Shown here: in pieces, positions 43,673 to 52,963 of the stretch
Layout of the letters: each line of letters opens with the position of its first letter
Numbering within the stretch: position 1 is the stretch's first letter
Assembly: GCA_027452215.1 (NCBI GenBank)
Contig: DAIDGQ010000026.1
Span: 1 to 56,447, forward strand
Origin: Granulicella sp.
GTDB lineage: Bacteria > Acidobacteriota > Terriglobia > Terriglobales > Acidobacteriaceae
Length of the DNA stretch: 56,447 nt
Reading direction: 5' to 3'
The notes under the pieces: generated by a model
The model's input: only the letters and a program-made list of their open reading frames with translations
What the model was told of the DNA's origin: nothing
Database searches by the model: none
Program-made: the position numbers and the translations under genes

Positions 43673-46351
43673 ATGATCAGTAGCAACCGACGGCTCGTTC
43701 GAGCGGCCAGCATCGCAGTCCTCGTCTGCGCCTCCCTCCGCGCCCACACGCAAACCGCCGTCCCCAGCACCGTCCAACTCGCCGACGGCTGGGCCCTCCA
43801 ATCCTCCGCCAGCACGCACGCCTCGGGCGACGTGCTCTCCACCAGCAGCTATCAGCCGCAGGGCTGGACGCCCGTCCACGTCCCCGCCACAGTCGTCGCC
43901 GCATTGGTCAAGGCGAATATATTTCCCGACCCAACCATCGCGATGAATCTTCGCAAGCTTCCCGGAGTCGACTATCCCATCGGAGTAAATTTCGCGACGC
44001 TCCCCATGCCCGCGTCCAGCCCCTTCGCCGTCTCCTGGTGGTATCGCACGCCCTTCGACATCGCCGCCCCGACCTCCGGCCGTCACGTTCAACTACACTT
44101 CGACGGCATCAACTACCGAGCCAACATCTGGCTCAATGGCCAGCGCATTGCAGACACCTCGTCCGTCGCAGGATCATGGCGAAGCTACTCCTTCGACATC
44201 ACCACCCTGCTCAGCCCGGACGGCCACAACGCCCTCGCCGTCGAAGTCTTCGCGCCCACCGAAAAGGATCTCGCCTTCACCTTCGCCGACTGGAACCCCA
44301 TGCCTCCCGACAAAGACATGGGCATCTTCCGCAAGGTCTTCCTCACCTTCAGCGGCCCGGTCACGCTCAGCAATCCCTCCATCGCCTCGCAGCTCAACTC
44401 CCCCACCAGCGACCGCGCGCAGCTAAGCATCACCGCGCAGGCAACGAACACAACCGCAGAACCTCTTCAAGGAACTCTGCGAGGAACCCTCGGCGACGTC
44501 TCCTTCGAGCAGCCCGTGACCCTCGCTCCCGGAGAGACCAGGGACATCGACTTCGAGGCTCGCGACTACCCGCAATTAATCCTCAACCATCCTCATCTCT
44601 GGTGGCCCGCGCAGATGGGAGAGCCGTACCTCTATCCTCTGCATCTGCAGTTTGAAGTTGCAGGAGTCGTCTCCGACGCCACCGACACCCGCGTCGGCAT
44701 TCGTCAAATCACATCCGAGATCACCAGTCCCACGCGGCGTCTCTTCCGCATCAACGGCAAGCCCCTGCTCATCCGGGGAGGTGGCTGGTCCACCGACTTC
44801 CTCTTCCGCGAAGACTCGCAGCGACTCAACGCCGAGCTATCCTACGTGCAGGACATGGGCCTCAACACCCTCCGCCTCGAAGGCCGTCCCGAGACCCAGG
44901 ACTTCTATCAGCAGACCGATCGTCGTGGAATCCTCGTCATGGCCGGCTGGAGTTGTTGCGACTTCTGGGAGCAGTGGCCCAAGTGGACGCCCGAGGACTA
45001 CACCATCGCGGCGGACTCCCTGCGAGCCCAGATGTATCGTCTCCGCTCTCATCCCAGCCTGCTCGTCTGGCTCAACGGCAGCGACAACCCTCCGCCTCCT
45101 CAGCAGGAGCAGGTCTATCTCGGCATCGAGCAGCAGCTCCACTGGCCCAACCCCACGCTCTCCTCCGCCACCGCCAAGCTCGCCACCGGCAACGCGCAAA
45201 ACGGTGTCCGCATGACCGGCCCCTACGACTTCATCGCCCCCTCCTACTGGCTCGCCGACACGCAGGAAAATCAGCCCGGCCACAAGTGCGACCTCGGAGG
45301 CTGCGGAGGAGCTCACGGCTTCAACACCGAGACCAGCGCCGGCCCCGCCATCCCTCCCATCGAAAGCCTCCGAACCATGCTCGGCCCCGACCACCTCTGG
45401 CCCATCGACGACACCTGGAAGTTCCACGCCGGTGGTGGAGTCTTCCACGAGCTCGACAACTACACCCACGCCCTCGACGCCCGCTTCGGCCCCGCCTCCT
45501 CCGTCGACGACTACGCGCAAAAATCGCAGGCCATGGCCTACGAAAGCACGCGTGCCATGTACGAGTCCTTCAGCCGCAACAAGTACGAAGCCACCGGAGT
45601 CATCCAGTGGATGCTCAACAACTCCTGGCCCTCCCTCATCTGGCATCTCTACGACTACTACCTTCGCCCCGGCGGTGGCTACTTCGGAGCCAAGCTCGCC
45701 ATGCAGCCCCTGCACCCCCTCTACTCTCCCACCGACCGCTCCATCTGGGTCGTCAGCAGCCAATACACCGACGCTCCGCACCTCCGCCTGCAAGCCAACC
45801 TCTACAACCTCGACATGACCCCGAAGTTCTCGCGCAGCGTCACCCTCAGCGCCGCCGCCGACACCACCCAGCGCCTCTTCACTCTGCCTTCCCCCCGCGG
45901 CCTCTCCTCCGTCTACTTCCTCAAGCTCGTCCTCACCGATAGCCACGGCAAAGTCCTCGGCTCCAACTTCTACTGGCTCTCCACCTCGCCCGACACCATC
46001 GACTGGAGCAAGTCCAACTGGTACGTCACGCCCTCCTCCTCCTCAGCCGACTACACCGCACTCGCGCATCTTCCCTCCGTCCATCTCGATCTCACCCAGA
46101 CCACGCATCAGTCCGGCGACCAGACCATCACCCACATCACCCTCCGCAACTCCGGCAACTCGCTCGCCTTCGGCATCCGTCTCAAGCTCGACAAAGGCCC
46201 TCACGGCGACGAAGTCCTCCCCGCTCTCTGGGAAGACAACTACATCTCTCTCCTCCCGCACGAGCGCCGCGACCTCACCGTCACCTGCGCCACCGCCAGC
46301 CTCGGCTCCGCCCAGCCCGTAGTCGAAGCCCAAGGCTGGAACACCAATTAG
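43673..46351 (+). CDS. GH2-family exo-beta-D-glucosaminidase-like enzyme
   Basis: Exported glycosidase of 892 residues with a signal peptide (RAASIAVLVCASLRAHTQ). The GH2 order is present: jelly-roll sugar-binding domain (FDGINYRANIWLNGQRIADTSS), Ig-like domain, TIM barrel (FRINGKPLLIRGGGW onward) and C-terminal beta domains. The barrel shows SD in LVWLNGSDN (Asp471), where most GH2 enzymes have NE, and a nucleophile Glu553 in GFNTETSAGP. This Asp/Glu pair and the text around it match exo-beta-D-glucosaminidase CsxA (chitosan-degrading). GlcN-releasing activity is therefore the best guess; a mannosidase-type GH2 is the alternative. GGAG lies about 9 nt before the ATG. Confidence 0.87.
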   Translation: MISSNRRLVRAASIAVLVCASLRAHTQTAVPSTVQLADGWALQSSASTHASGDVLSTSSYQPQGWTPVHVPATVVAALVKANIFPDPTIAMNLRKLPGVDYPIGVNFATLPMPASSPFAVSWWYRTPFDIAAPTSGRHVQLHFDGINYRANIWLNGQRIADTSSVAGSWRSYSFDITTLLSPDGHNALAVEVFAPTEKDLAFTFADWNPMPPDKDMGIFRKVFLTFSGPVTLSNPSIASQLNSPTSDRAQLSITAQATNTTAEPLQGTLRGTLGDVSFEQPVTLAPGETRDIDFEARDYPQLILNHPHLWWPAQMGEPYLYPLHLQFEVAGVVSDATDTRVGIRQITSEITSPTRRLFRINGKPLLIRGGGWSTDFLFREDSQRLNAELSYVQDMGLNTLRLEGRPETQDFYQQTDRRGILVMAGWSCCDFWEQWPKWTPEDYTIAADSLRAQMYRLRSHPSLLVWLNGSDNPPPPQQEQVYLGIEQQLHWPNPTLSSATAKLATGNAQNGVRMTGPYDFIAPSYWLADTQENQPGHKCDLGGCGGAHGFNTETSAGPAIPPIESLRTMLGPDHLWPIDDTWKFHAGGGVFHELDNYTHALDARFGPASSVDDYAQKSQAMAYESTRAMYESFSRNKYEATGVIQWMLNNSWPSLIWHLYDYYLRPGGGYFGAKLAMQPLHPLYSPTDRSIWVVSSQYTDAPHLRLQANLYNLDMTPKFSRSVTLSAAADTTQRLFTLPSPRGLSSVYFLKLVLTDSHGKVLGSNFYWLSTSPDTIDWSKSNWYVTPSSSSADYTALAHLPSVHLDLTQTTHQSGDQTITHITLRNSGNSLAFGIRLKLDKGPHGDEVLPALWEDNYISLLPHERRDLTVTCATASLGSAQPVVEAQGWNTN

Positions 46352-46923
46352 CCCGCCCCTGCGCCAACCTCCAACTCACCTCCGCCCCCGCCCCCGCCAG
46401 TGTTTCGCCGTCATCCTGGAGCGAAGCGAGGGACCCCCGCATTGGCCGTTGCCCTTGCCTCTATTGGTTTGTCATCCCGCAGGGATCCGCATTTGCAGTT
46501 GCAGTTGCCAGTTTTTCGCCGTCATCCTAGAGCGAAGCGAAGGACCCTCGCATTGGCTTCAGCCGCCAAGGGAACGCCCATCCCTCACCCACAGCTTCCT
46601 AAGTCCAAACCCTCGTCCTCTCGACCCCACCCACGAGGCTTCATGCGTGGCGCCGTCGCCCGTTCTCTCATCCTCCAACGAGCACCCACCCACCTCCGAA
46701 ACACACCATCCCGCCCTCCGCTGGCGAGTCCTGCGCTCGCTATGATATCGTTCACAAGAATTTCGGTTCCACTCTTCCTGCTCCACTTTGAGGGATACAT
46801 GCTCTTGCGACTGCCTCTTGCTGCCCTGTTCTTGGCTTCGCCGGATTCATCGGTTCATCACCCCTCCGCGCCCGCCCGTGGACCTCTGACCGCCTCACCC
46901 CAGCCCCGCTCCGGAGGCCCCCG
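46352..46923. other. 572-bp repeat-rich intergenic region
   Basis: Two copies of a roughly 42-bp dispersed element (46404-46445 and 46513-46556, core CGTCATCCTG/AGAGCGAAGCGA) flank a related short one, GTCATCCCGCAGGGATCC, at 46471-46488. A fragment TCATGCGTGGCGCC at 46641-46654 recurs at 54673-54686. The right end holds a possible -10 TATGAT near 46739 and the small frame 46799-46927. Confidence 0.7.
46404..46556. repeat. Two dispersed-repeat copies (core CGTCATCCTGGAGCGAAGCG)
   Basis: The copies share TTTCGCCGTCATCCT, GAGCGAAGCGA and GGACCC(C/T)CGCATTGG. A third copy lies at 51062-51106 in another intergenic space. All are noncoding and end next to GCC-TTGCC-type hexanucleotide runs or equivalent text. 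Confidence 0.85.
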
Positions 46924-46927
46924 GTGA
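46799..46927 (+). CDS. Possible 42-residue leader peptide or remnant coupled to the ROK kinase
   Basis: ATG 46799 follows GAGGG at a good distance and starts MLLRLPLAALFLAS, a short signal-peptide-like segment, then a Pro/Ser-rich tail. The stop TGA overlaps the kinase GTG start (GTGA). It could be a leader peptide that couples translation, or the surviving N-terminus of a deleted secreted protein. No homologue is known to me. Confidence 0.35.
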   Translation: MLLRLPLAALFLASPDSSVHHPSAPARGPLTASPQPRSGGPR

Positions 46928-47979
46928 GCCTTCCCCCCTCGCCACTCTCCGTCGGAATCGACCTCGGAGGAACCAGCCTCCGCCTCGGTCTCTACGACCG
47001 CAGCCTCGATCTCCTCAGCAGCCACTCCATGCCCACCCGCGTCGCCGCCGGCCCGCAATCCGTCGTCGACGAAGCCGCCGCCGCCATCGCCGATCTCCTC
47101 CGCGCCCACCCCCGCCATCACCCCATCGGCATCGGCATCGGCAGCCCCGGCCCCATCAATCTCCAGACCGGAGTCCTCGGTCTCCTCCCCAACTTCCCCG
47201 GCTGGGACAACTTCCCCCTCCGCGACGCCCTCCACCTCGCCACCGGCCTCCCCGTCACCCTCGAATCCGACGCCAACGCCGCCGCCCTCGCCGAGTGGAA
47301 GTGTGGCTCCGGCAGCACCTCCGGCCTCCAGTCCATGGCCATGATCACCCTCGGCACCGGTGTCGGCAGCGGCATCATCCTCGACGGCAAAGTCTGGCAC
47401 GGCATGTTCGGCATGGGAGGAGAAGTAGGCCACGCCACCGTCGACCCCAACGGCCTCCTCTGCGCCTGCGGAACCCGCGGCTGCCTCGAAATGTACGCCT
47501 CCGCCAACGGAGTCATCCGCCTCTCCCACGCCGTCGCCGAATCCCAGCAGGGAACTGACGCTCTTCGCCGCATCGTCGACCGCCCCTCCGGCTTCATGCC
47601 CCTCGAAATCGCCCAGCTCGCCGAGCACTCCGACCCCGCCGCCATCCTCGTCTTCGAGCGCATGGGCTCCTATCTCGGCATCGGCCTCGCCAACCTCATC
47701 AACACCCTCGACCTCCCTCTCATCGTCATCGGAGGAGGAATGGCCCGCGCCTGGGACCTCTTCGCTCCCGCCATGTTCGCCGCCGTCCACGACTACAGCG
47801 TCGTCTACCGCCTCGTCGCCCCCTCCCAGCGCCTCTATCAGGAGCCCGACCGAACCTTCATCCGTCCCGCCACCATCGGCCCCTCCGCCGGCCTCCTCGG
47901 TGCCGGCATGTTGCCCTTTCTCGCACAAGACATAAAATCGAATCCGGCCCCACCGATCCTCGAGGAACGATTCCAATGA
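46924..47979 (+). CDS. ROK-family sugar kinase (glucokinase / N-acetylglucosamine kinase candidate)
   Basis: Cytoplasmic sugar kinase of 351 residues without an HTH. Phosphate-1 loop GIDLGGTSLRLGL (about 11-23), catalytic Asp117 in ESDANAAALAEW, GTGVGSGIIL, and Glu167/His170 in GGEVGH, which in ROK kinases contact the sugar. The zinc motif CACGTRGCLE (Cys180, 182, 187) is intact. Substrates may be glucose, GlcNAc or GlcN. Between an exo-glucosaminidase-like gene and an acetylesterase, and with no other kinase near nagA, it is a plausible NagK/GlcN kinase. The GTG start overlaps a small upstream frame, and its stop overlaps the next ATG. Confidence 0.9.
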   Translation: MSLPPSPLSVGIDLGGTSLRLGLYDRSLDLLSSHSMPTRVAAGPQSVVDEAAAAIADLLRAHPRHHPIGIGIGSPGPINLQTGVLGLLPNFPGWDNFPLRDALHLATGLPVTLESDANAAALAEWKCGSGSTSGLQSMAMITLGTGVGSGIILDGKVWHGMFGMGGEVGHATVDPNGLLCACGTRGCLEMYASANGVIRLSHAVAESQQGTDALRRIVDRPSGFMPLEIAQLAEHSDPAAILVFERMGSYLGIGLANLINTLDLPLIVIGGGMARAWDLFAPAMFAAVHDYSVVYRLVAPSQRLYQEPDRTFIRPATIGPSAGLLGAGMLPFLAQDIKSNPAPPILEERFQ

Positions 47980-49517
47980 AGTCCAGCAACAGCACCACCC
48001 TCAAGCTCGCCACCCTCCTCTGCCTGGCCGCCTCCTCCCTCACCGCGCTCGCCGACGTCCGCTTCCCCCACGTCCTCAGCGACCACGCCGTCCTCCAGCG
48101 AGGAGCCCCCATCCATATCTGGGGCTGGGCCACTCCCGGAGCCCATCTCAAGGCCCACTTCCACGCTCAAACCGTCTCCTCCGACGCCGACAAGTTCGGC
48201 GCCTGGAGCCTCTATCTCGCGCCCGAGTCCGCCGGCGGCCCCTACACCCTCACCCTCACCGGCGACGGCCCCGACGCCTCCCTCAACGACCTCCTCGTCG
48301 GCGACGTCTGGTTCGCCTCCGGCCAGTCCAACATGGAGTTCCCCCTCAACGGCTTTCCCGGCGCCGTCCTCAAGAACGGCCCTCAGGAGATCGCCGCCGC
48401 CACCAATCCGCGCCTCCGTCTCCTCCACGTCGGCCAGCAGCTCTCCGACTTCCCCCTCAGCGACACCCCTGACACCTGGACCGACTGCACCCCCGAGACC
48501 GCCGCAAAGTTCTCCGCCGTCGCCTACTTCTTCGGCCGCGAGCTCGCCTCCAAAGAAAACGTCCCCATCGGCCTCATCGACTCCGCCTGGGGTGGCACCC
48601 CCGCCGACTCCTGGGTCTCCCTCGACACCCTCGGCACCAACCCCCAGCTCCTTCCCGCCTTCGCCGCCCGAGCCCGCTTCGCCAACAACCTCACCGACCT
48701 CGACCTGAGGAAGGCCGAAGAGCTTCGCGAAACCGCCGCCGCCAAGGCCGCCGGAAAGCCCGGCCCCCAGTTCCCCTGGCATCCGCAGGAGGGCTCCTGG
48801 GCCCCCGCCGGAATCTACAACGGCATGGTCGCGCCCTTCATCCCCTACTCCCTCAAAGGCTTCATCTGGTATCAGGGTGAGACCAACTCCGGCCCCGGCC
48901 GCGCCGCCTACTACAGCACCCTCTTCCCCGCGCTTATCGCAGACTGGCGCATGCACTTCGCCCAGGGAACCCTCCCCTTCCTCTTCGTCCAGATCTCCAG
49001 CTTCAACTCCCCCGGAGAAGACTGGGGAACCGTCCGCGACGCCCAGCGCCGCACCCTCTCCGTCGCCAACACCGCCATGGCCGTCACCCTCGACATCGGC
49101 CAGGCCGACAACGTCCATCCTCCCGACAAGCAGACCGTCGCCTCCCGCCTCGCTCTCGCCGCCCGCGCCATGGTCTACGGAGAGCCCATACCCTTCCGCT
49201 CCCCCCTCTTCCGCCAGGTCACCACCGACCTCCAGCCCGACGGCACCACCGCCCTCCGCGTCTGGTTCGACAACGCCGACGGCCTCAGCTCCCACGGCCA
49301 GCCCGTCTCCGGCTTCGAGCTCGCCGGCCCCGACCGCCACTACGTCCCCGCCACTTCCCAGCACCTCGACGGCGACACCGTCCTCGTCTCCTCCCCCGCC
49401 GTCCCTCACCCCGTCTTCGTCCGTTACGGCTGGACCGGCTACTTCGACACCAACCTCTTCAACGCCGCCGGCCTGCCCGCCTCCACCTTCACCTCCGACG
49501 ACTCGCCCCTCTGGTGA
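47976..49517 (+). CDS. Sialate O-acetylesterase-like SGNH esterase
   Basis: Exported esterase of 513 residues with a signal peptide ending at AALADV. The SGNH blocks are clear: DVWFASGQSNMEFPL (catalytic Ser of GQSN, around residue 113), GLIDSAWGGTPADSW, IWYQGETNSGP and DNVHPPDKQ with the Asp-His pair. Members remove O-acetyl groups from sialic acids or plant/bacterial polysaccharides. No sialic-acid genes are visible, so a polysaccharide acetylesterase role is more likely. Its ATG overlaps the kinase stop (ATGA), so it is co-translated with the sugar kinase. Confidence 0.9.
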   Translation: MKSSNSTTLKLATLLCLAASSLTALADVRFPHVLSDHAVLQRGAPIHIWGWATPGAHLKAHFHAQTVSSDADKFGAWSLYLAPESAGGPYTLTLTGDGPDASLNDLLVGDVWFASGQSNMEFPLNGFPGAVLKNGPQEIAAATNPRLRLLHVGQQLSDFPLSDTPDTWTDCTPETAAKFSAVAYFFGRELASKENVPIGLIDSAWGGTPADSWVSLDTLGTNPQLLPAFAARARFANNLTDLDLRKAEELRETAAAKAAGKPGPQFPWHPQEGSWAPAGIYNGMVAPFIPYSLKGFIWYQGETNSGPGRAAYYSTLFPALIADWRMHFAQGTLPFLFVQISSFNSPGEDWGTVRDAQRRTLSVANTAMAVTLDIGQADNVHPPDKQTVASRLALAARAMVYGEPIPFRSPLFRQVTTDLQPDGTTALRVWFDNADGLSSHGQPVSGFELAGPDRHYVPATSQHLDGDTVLVSSPAVPHPVFVRYGWTGYFDTNLFNAAGLPASTFTSDDSPLW

Positions 49518-49784
49518 TCCTCTGTCCCCTCGACCATTGACGCTGACCTCTTCCGCATGACAGTCTCTCCATGACGTAATCCCTCTGGGAAACCTAGGCA
49601 TACGTCTTCGCCTTGAATGGGCGGGACAGGACTCCTGCCCCACGTTCAGCCACTTCAACGCGGCTACATCCGCCGAGACAATGCTGCAGACCTGACCCGA
49701 GCCTCCCAGGCACAATCTATCCAGCTCAATCCTCACCCTGATCCAAGGAGCCTGACCGCCATCGCCACGCACCGCACAGCCCGC

Positions 49785-50780
49785 ATGAGCGATGTCGCCA
49801 AGCTCGCCCGTGTCAGCACCATGACCGTCTCGCGCGTCCTCAACGACAGCGCCAGCGTCACCGAAGAGACGCGCCTCCGCGTCCTCGCCGCCGTCGAGCA
49901 GCTCCAGTACCAGCGCAACGAGATCGCCCGCTCTCTCCGCGAACAAACCTCCCGCCAGATCGGCATCCTCATCCCCAATCTCTACGACCCCTTCTTCGCC
50001 ACCTGCGCCCACGCCATCAGCGTCGTCGTCAAAGCCCACGCCTACTCCATGGTCCTCTCCACCACCGACGAAGACCCCCGCACCGAGTACGAACAAGCCA
50101 ACAGCATGCTCCGCCGCGGAGTCGACGGCCTCGTCGTCATCCCCACCTCCTCCATCAAAGGAATCCCCAGCCTCCGCGACCCCGAGTTCCAGGACCTCCC
50201 CATCGTCGCCATCGACCGCCCCGTCGAAGGCAGCCAGTACGACCGCGTCCTCGTCCAGAACAAGATCGGAGCCCAGCTCGGAGTCGATCACCTCATCGAT
50301 CTCGGCCACCAGCGCATCGCCTTCTTCGGCCTCGCCGGCCCGCTCTACACCATGCGCATGCGCCAGCAGGGCTACCGCGACGCCATGACCACCGCCGGCC
50401 TTCGCCCCGACATCATCCTCATCTCCGACGTCCTCCGCGACGCCCAGACCGCCCTCCGCGACGTCCTCGCCTCCCGCCATCCCCCCACCGCCATCTTCGC
50501 CGCCAACAACCTCATCTCCCGCCATCTCCTCCACAGCCTGCAGGCCCTCGGCCTCCACCCTCCCCACCCCATCGCCATGGTCGGCTTCGACGACTTCGAA
50601 AGCGCCGACCTCTTCCGTCCCGGCATCACCGTCGTCCGCCAGCCCGTAGAGTCCATGGGCCGCCTCGCCGGAGAACTCCTCTTCGCCCGCCTGGCCAAGG
50701 GAGGCACCGACACCCCCACCAAAAAAATCATGCTCTCGGTAGAACTAGTAGTCCGAGGCTCCTGCGGCACCCCCCTCTAG
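49785..50780 (+). CDS. LacI-family transcriptional regulator
   Basis: Repressor of 331 residues from ATG 49785, which starts MSDVAKLARVSTMTVSRVLN, the LacI HTH. The frame is open upstream to 49617 in repeat-like DNA; an AAGGAG at 49745-49750 precedes the CTG/ATC region but no normal start codon stands there. The sensor domain has RQIGILIPNLYDPFFATCAHAI, GHQRIAFFGLAGP and AMVGFDDFESADLFRPGITVVRQP. It follows the esterase by 267 bp and probably controls the second glycan locus. Target sites were not identified. Confidence 0.88.
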   Translation: MSDVAKLARVSTMTVSRVLNDSASVTEETRLRVLAAVEQLQYQRNEIARSLREQTSRQIGILIPNLYDPFFATCAHAISVVVKAHAYSMVLSTTDEDPRTEYEQANSMLRRGVDGLVVIPTSSIKGIPSLRDPEFQDLPIVAIDRPVEGSQYDRVLVQNKIGAQLGVDHLIDLGHQRIAFFGLAGPLYTMRMRQQGYRDAMTTAGLRPDIILISDVLRDAQTALRDVLASRHPPTAIFAANNLISRHLLHSLQALGLHPPHPIAMVGFDDFESADLFRPGITVVRQPVESMGRLAGELLFARLAKGGTDTPTKKIMLSVELVVRGSCGTPL

Positions 50781-51172
50781 CCCCCCTTTCCACAAGCCCC
50801 ACCCAAACTCCGCAGTAGCGGTTCCCGCCGCCGCCGTCTTTGCCGTTGCCGTTGCCGTTGCCGCTGTCGTTGCCGTTGCCGCTGTCGTTGCTTTTGCCGT
50901 TGCCCTTGCCTTTCTTTCTGTCATTCCCGAAGGGAATCTGCTTCTGCTGTTGCTGTTGCTGTTGCCGTTGCCTTTCTTTCTGTCATTCCCGAAGGGAATC
51001 TGCTTCTGCCGTTGCCGTTGCTGTTGCCCTTGCCTTTGCCTTCGCCTTCGCCCTTGCCCGTCTTTCGCCGTCATCCTGAGCCGAAGGCGAAGGACCCCCG
51101 CATTGGCATTTGCCCGCACCCCCGCCACCTCAACGCGGCTTTAACCGCCGAGGGAACGCCCGGCCCCCACAA
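50781..51172. repeat. Repeat-filled intergenic region: hexanucleotide runs and palindromic elements
   Basis: GCCGTT/GCCCTT-type hexamer runs at 50842-50910 and 51009-51060 surround two identical copies of an element with palindromic core TTCCCGAAGGGAA (50909-50946 and 50971-51008). A copy of the AGCCGAAGGCGAAGGACC-type element lies at 51062-51106 and another shared piece, AACGCGGCTTTAACCGCCG, near 51129-51147. Apparent open frames here encode only repeat text and are not genes. Confidence 0.9.
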
Positions 51173-52648
51173 CTACCCCAGCGCGCTGGTCATCCTCTCC
51201 GGCCGCATATACGCATCAAACTCCTCCTCCGTCAGATACCCCAGCTCCCGATTCGCCTCACGCAGCGAAAGCCCTTTATGGTGCGCCGTCTTCGCCAGCT
51301 TCGCCGCCTTGTCGTACCCGATATGCTGATTCAGCGCCGTCACCAGCATCAGGCACTTCTCCACATACTCATTGATCCGCGCCAGGTTCGCCTCCAGCCC
51401 CTCCACGCAGAACTCCACAAACATATGGCACGTATCGGTCAGCAGCCGCGCCGAGTGCATGAAGTTATAAATCATCACCGGTTTGAACACGTTCAGCTCA
51501 AAGTTCCCCTGGCTCCCTCCAAACGCAATCGCGGCATTATTCCCATGCACCTGCACCGCGACCATCGTCATCGCCTCACTCTGCGTCGGGTTCACCTTGC
51601 CCGGCATAATCGAGCTCCCCGGCTCATTCTCCGGAATCACCAACTCTCCCAGCCCGCACCGTGGCCCCGAGCTCAACCACCGCACATCGTTCGCAATCTT
51701 CATCAGCGAACCCGACAGCGTCACCAGCGCCCCACTCGCAAACACCAGCTCGTCATGTGCCGAGAGCGCCGCAAACTTATTCGGATGCGACCGGAACGGC
51801 AGCCCCGTCAGCTCCGCAATCTTCGCCGCCGCGCGCTCCGCAAACTCCGGATGAGTATTCAACCCCGTCCCCACCGCCGTCCCTCCAATCGCCAGCTCAT
51901 ACAGCCCATCCAGCGTCGATTCCATCCTCGCAATATCGCGCTCCAGCAAGCTCGCCCATCCGCCAATCTCCTGTCCCAGCGTCAGCGGAGTAGCGTCCTG
52001 CAGGTGCGTCCTCCCAATCTTCACCACCGCCTCATACTGCTTCGCCTTCACCATCAGCGCATCATGCAGATGCCGCACCGCCGGAATCAACCGCTCCTTC
52101 ACCACCGTAGCTCCGGCAATATACATCGCCGTCGGAAACGTATCATTCGACGACTGCGACATGTTCACATCATCGTTCGGATGAATCGGCTTCTTGCTCC
52201 CCATCTCTCCGCCAGCCAGCTCAATCGCGCGGTTTGAGATCACCTCATTCACATTCATATTCGTCTGCGTGCCCGACCCCGTCTGCCACACCCGAAGAGG
52301 AAACTCCCCCCCATGCTTTCCCTCGATCACCTCATCGGCGGCGCGAATAATCAGCTCCATCTTCTCTTCCGGCAGCTTCCCTAAATCACGATTCACCATA
52401 GCCGCAGCCTTCTTCAGCACCGCGAACGCGCGAATCAACTCCACCGGCATGCGATCATCGCCAATCGCAAAGTGATGCAGCGACCGCTCCGTCTGCGCTC
52501 CCCAGTAGTGCTGCGCCGGAACCTCAATCTTCCCCATGCTGTCCGATTCGACCCGCATCGCCGCCGCCGCCGCGTGGGTTGTCGCCGCCTGCTCTGTCGC
52601 CTGCTGAGCTTCCGCCTGTAGAGCTGCTGTCTCCTGAATTGTCTGCAC
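51173..52648 (-). CDS. fumC: Fumarate hydratase class II
   Basis: Tetrameric TCA-cycle enzyme that interconverts fumarate and malate; 491 residues. The signature [11 protein letters not shown] lies at about 344-354, the active-site [10 protein letters not shown] near 212-221 and [13 protein letters not shown] near 123-135. GTG 52648, with AAGGA upstream, is chosen; TTG 52663 is an in-frame alternative. This leaves about 30 residues rich in Ala, Gln and Thr before [14 protein letters not shown], where other class II fumarases begin, so the extension is unusual. Class II enzymes are iron-free and oxygen-tolerant. The gene is monocistronic here. Confidence 0.95.
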   Translation of the reverse strand: MQTIQETAALQAEAQQATEQAATTHAAAAAMRVESDSMGKIEVPAQHYWGAQTERSLHHFAIGDDRMPVELIRAFAVLKKAAAMVNRDLGKLPEEKMELIIRAADEVIEGKHGGEFPLRVWQTGSGTQTNMNVNEVISNRAIELAGGEMGSKKPIHPNDDVNMSQSSNDTFPTAMYIAGATVVKERLIPAVRHLHDALMVKAKQYEAVVKIGRTHLQDATPLTLGQEIGGWASLLERDIARMESTLDGLYELAIGGTAVGTGLNTHPEFAERAAAKIAELTGLPFRSHPNKFAALSAHDELVFASGALVTLSGSLMKIANDVRWLSSGPRCGLGELVIPENEPGSSIMPGKVNPTQSEAMTMVAVQVHGNNAAIAFGGSQGNFELNVFKPVMIYNFMHSARLLTDTCHMFVEFCVEGLEANLARINEYVEKCLMLVTALNQHIGYDKAAKLAKTAHHKGLSLREANRELGYLTEEEFDAYMRPERMTSALG

Positions 52649-52963
52649 CGTTCTTCCTTTCAACTTCGTCTACGTCGTCAGACTCCCGCGCCCCGCCAGC
52701 AGTCTCCCTCTATACTCTTATTCCGTCCCCACCCTGTTAGCAAATCACCTCCGCCCCTTTGCGCGAGTGACTCCCATCACAGCCAACCGTAGAACCGCCG
52801 GAGCACAGTGGTAGCAAACCGGGGAAGCCCTGTGGACAATCCCTTCGCCGCACTCGACAATCGGACAGCACGCAACGCGCCATCGCACTCCCGCGAACCT
52901 CACCGCCCCTCCGCGAATCCCGTCCCATCTCCTCACTCCCGCCCCCAAGGAAACGTGTCGTCT
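52649..52963. other. 315-bp divergent intergenic region
   Basis: Between fumC and the CoA-transferase gene. A reverse-strand TATAGA (near 52713-52718) may be the fumC -10. The CoA-transferase frame remains open upstream to 52808, but that part is Pro/Ser/Arg-rich and not conserved. Nothing else was seen. Confidence 0.5.

Noticed and set aside
46924..47979. ROK transcriptional regulator
   Set aside because: No HTH domain; catalytic Asp and zinc motif are intact, so it is a kinase.
47838..50567. Very long open frame on the reverse strand (about 909 codons)
   Set aside because: It runs antisense to the kinase, esterase and LacI genes, all with strong motifs; its translation is low-complexity Gly/Val/Glu/Asp. 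It is a by-product of C-ending codon bias on the plus strand.
50840..51144. Small plus- and minus-strand frames in the hexanucleotide region
   Set aside because: They translate only repeat text (Ala-Val, Leu-Pro and similar) and recur with each repeat copy, so they are not genes.
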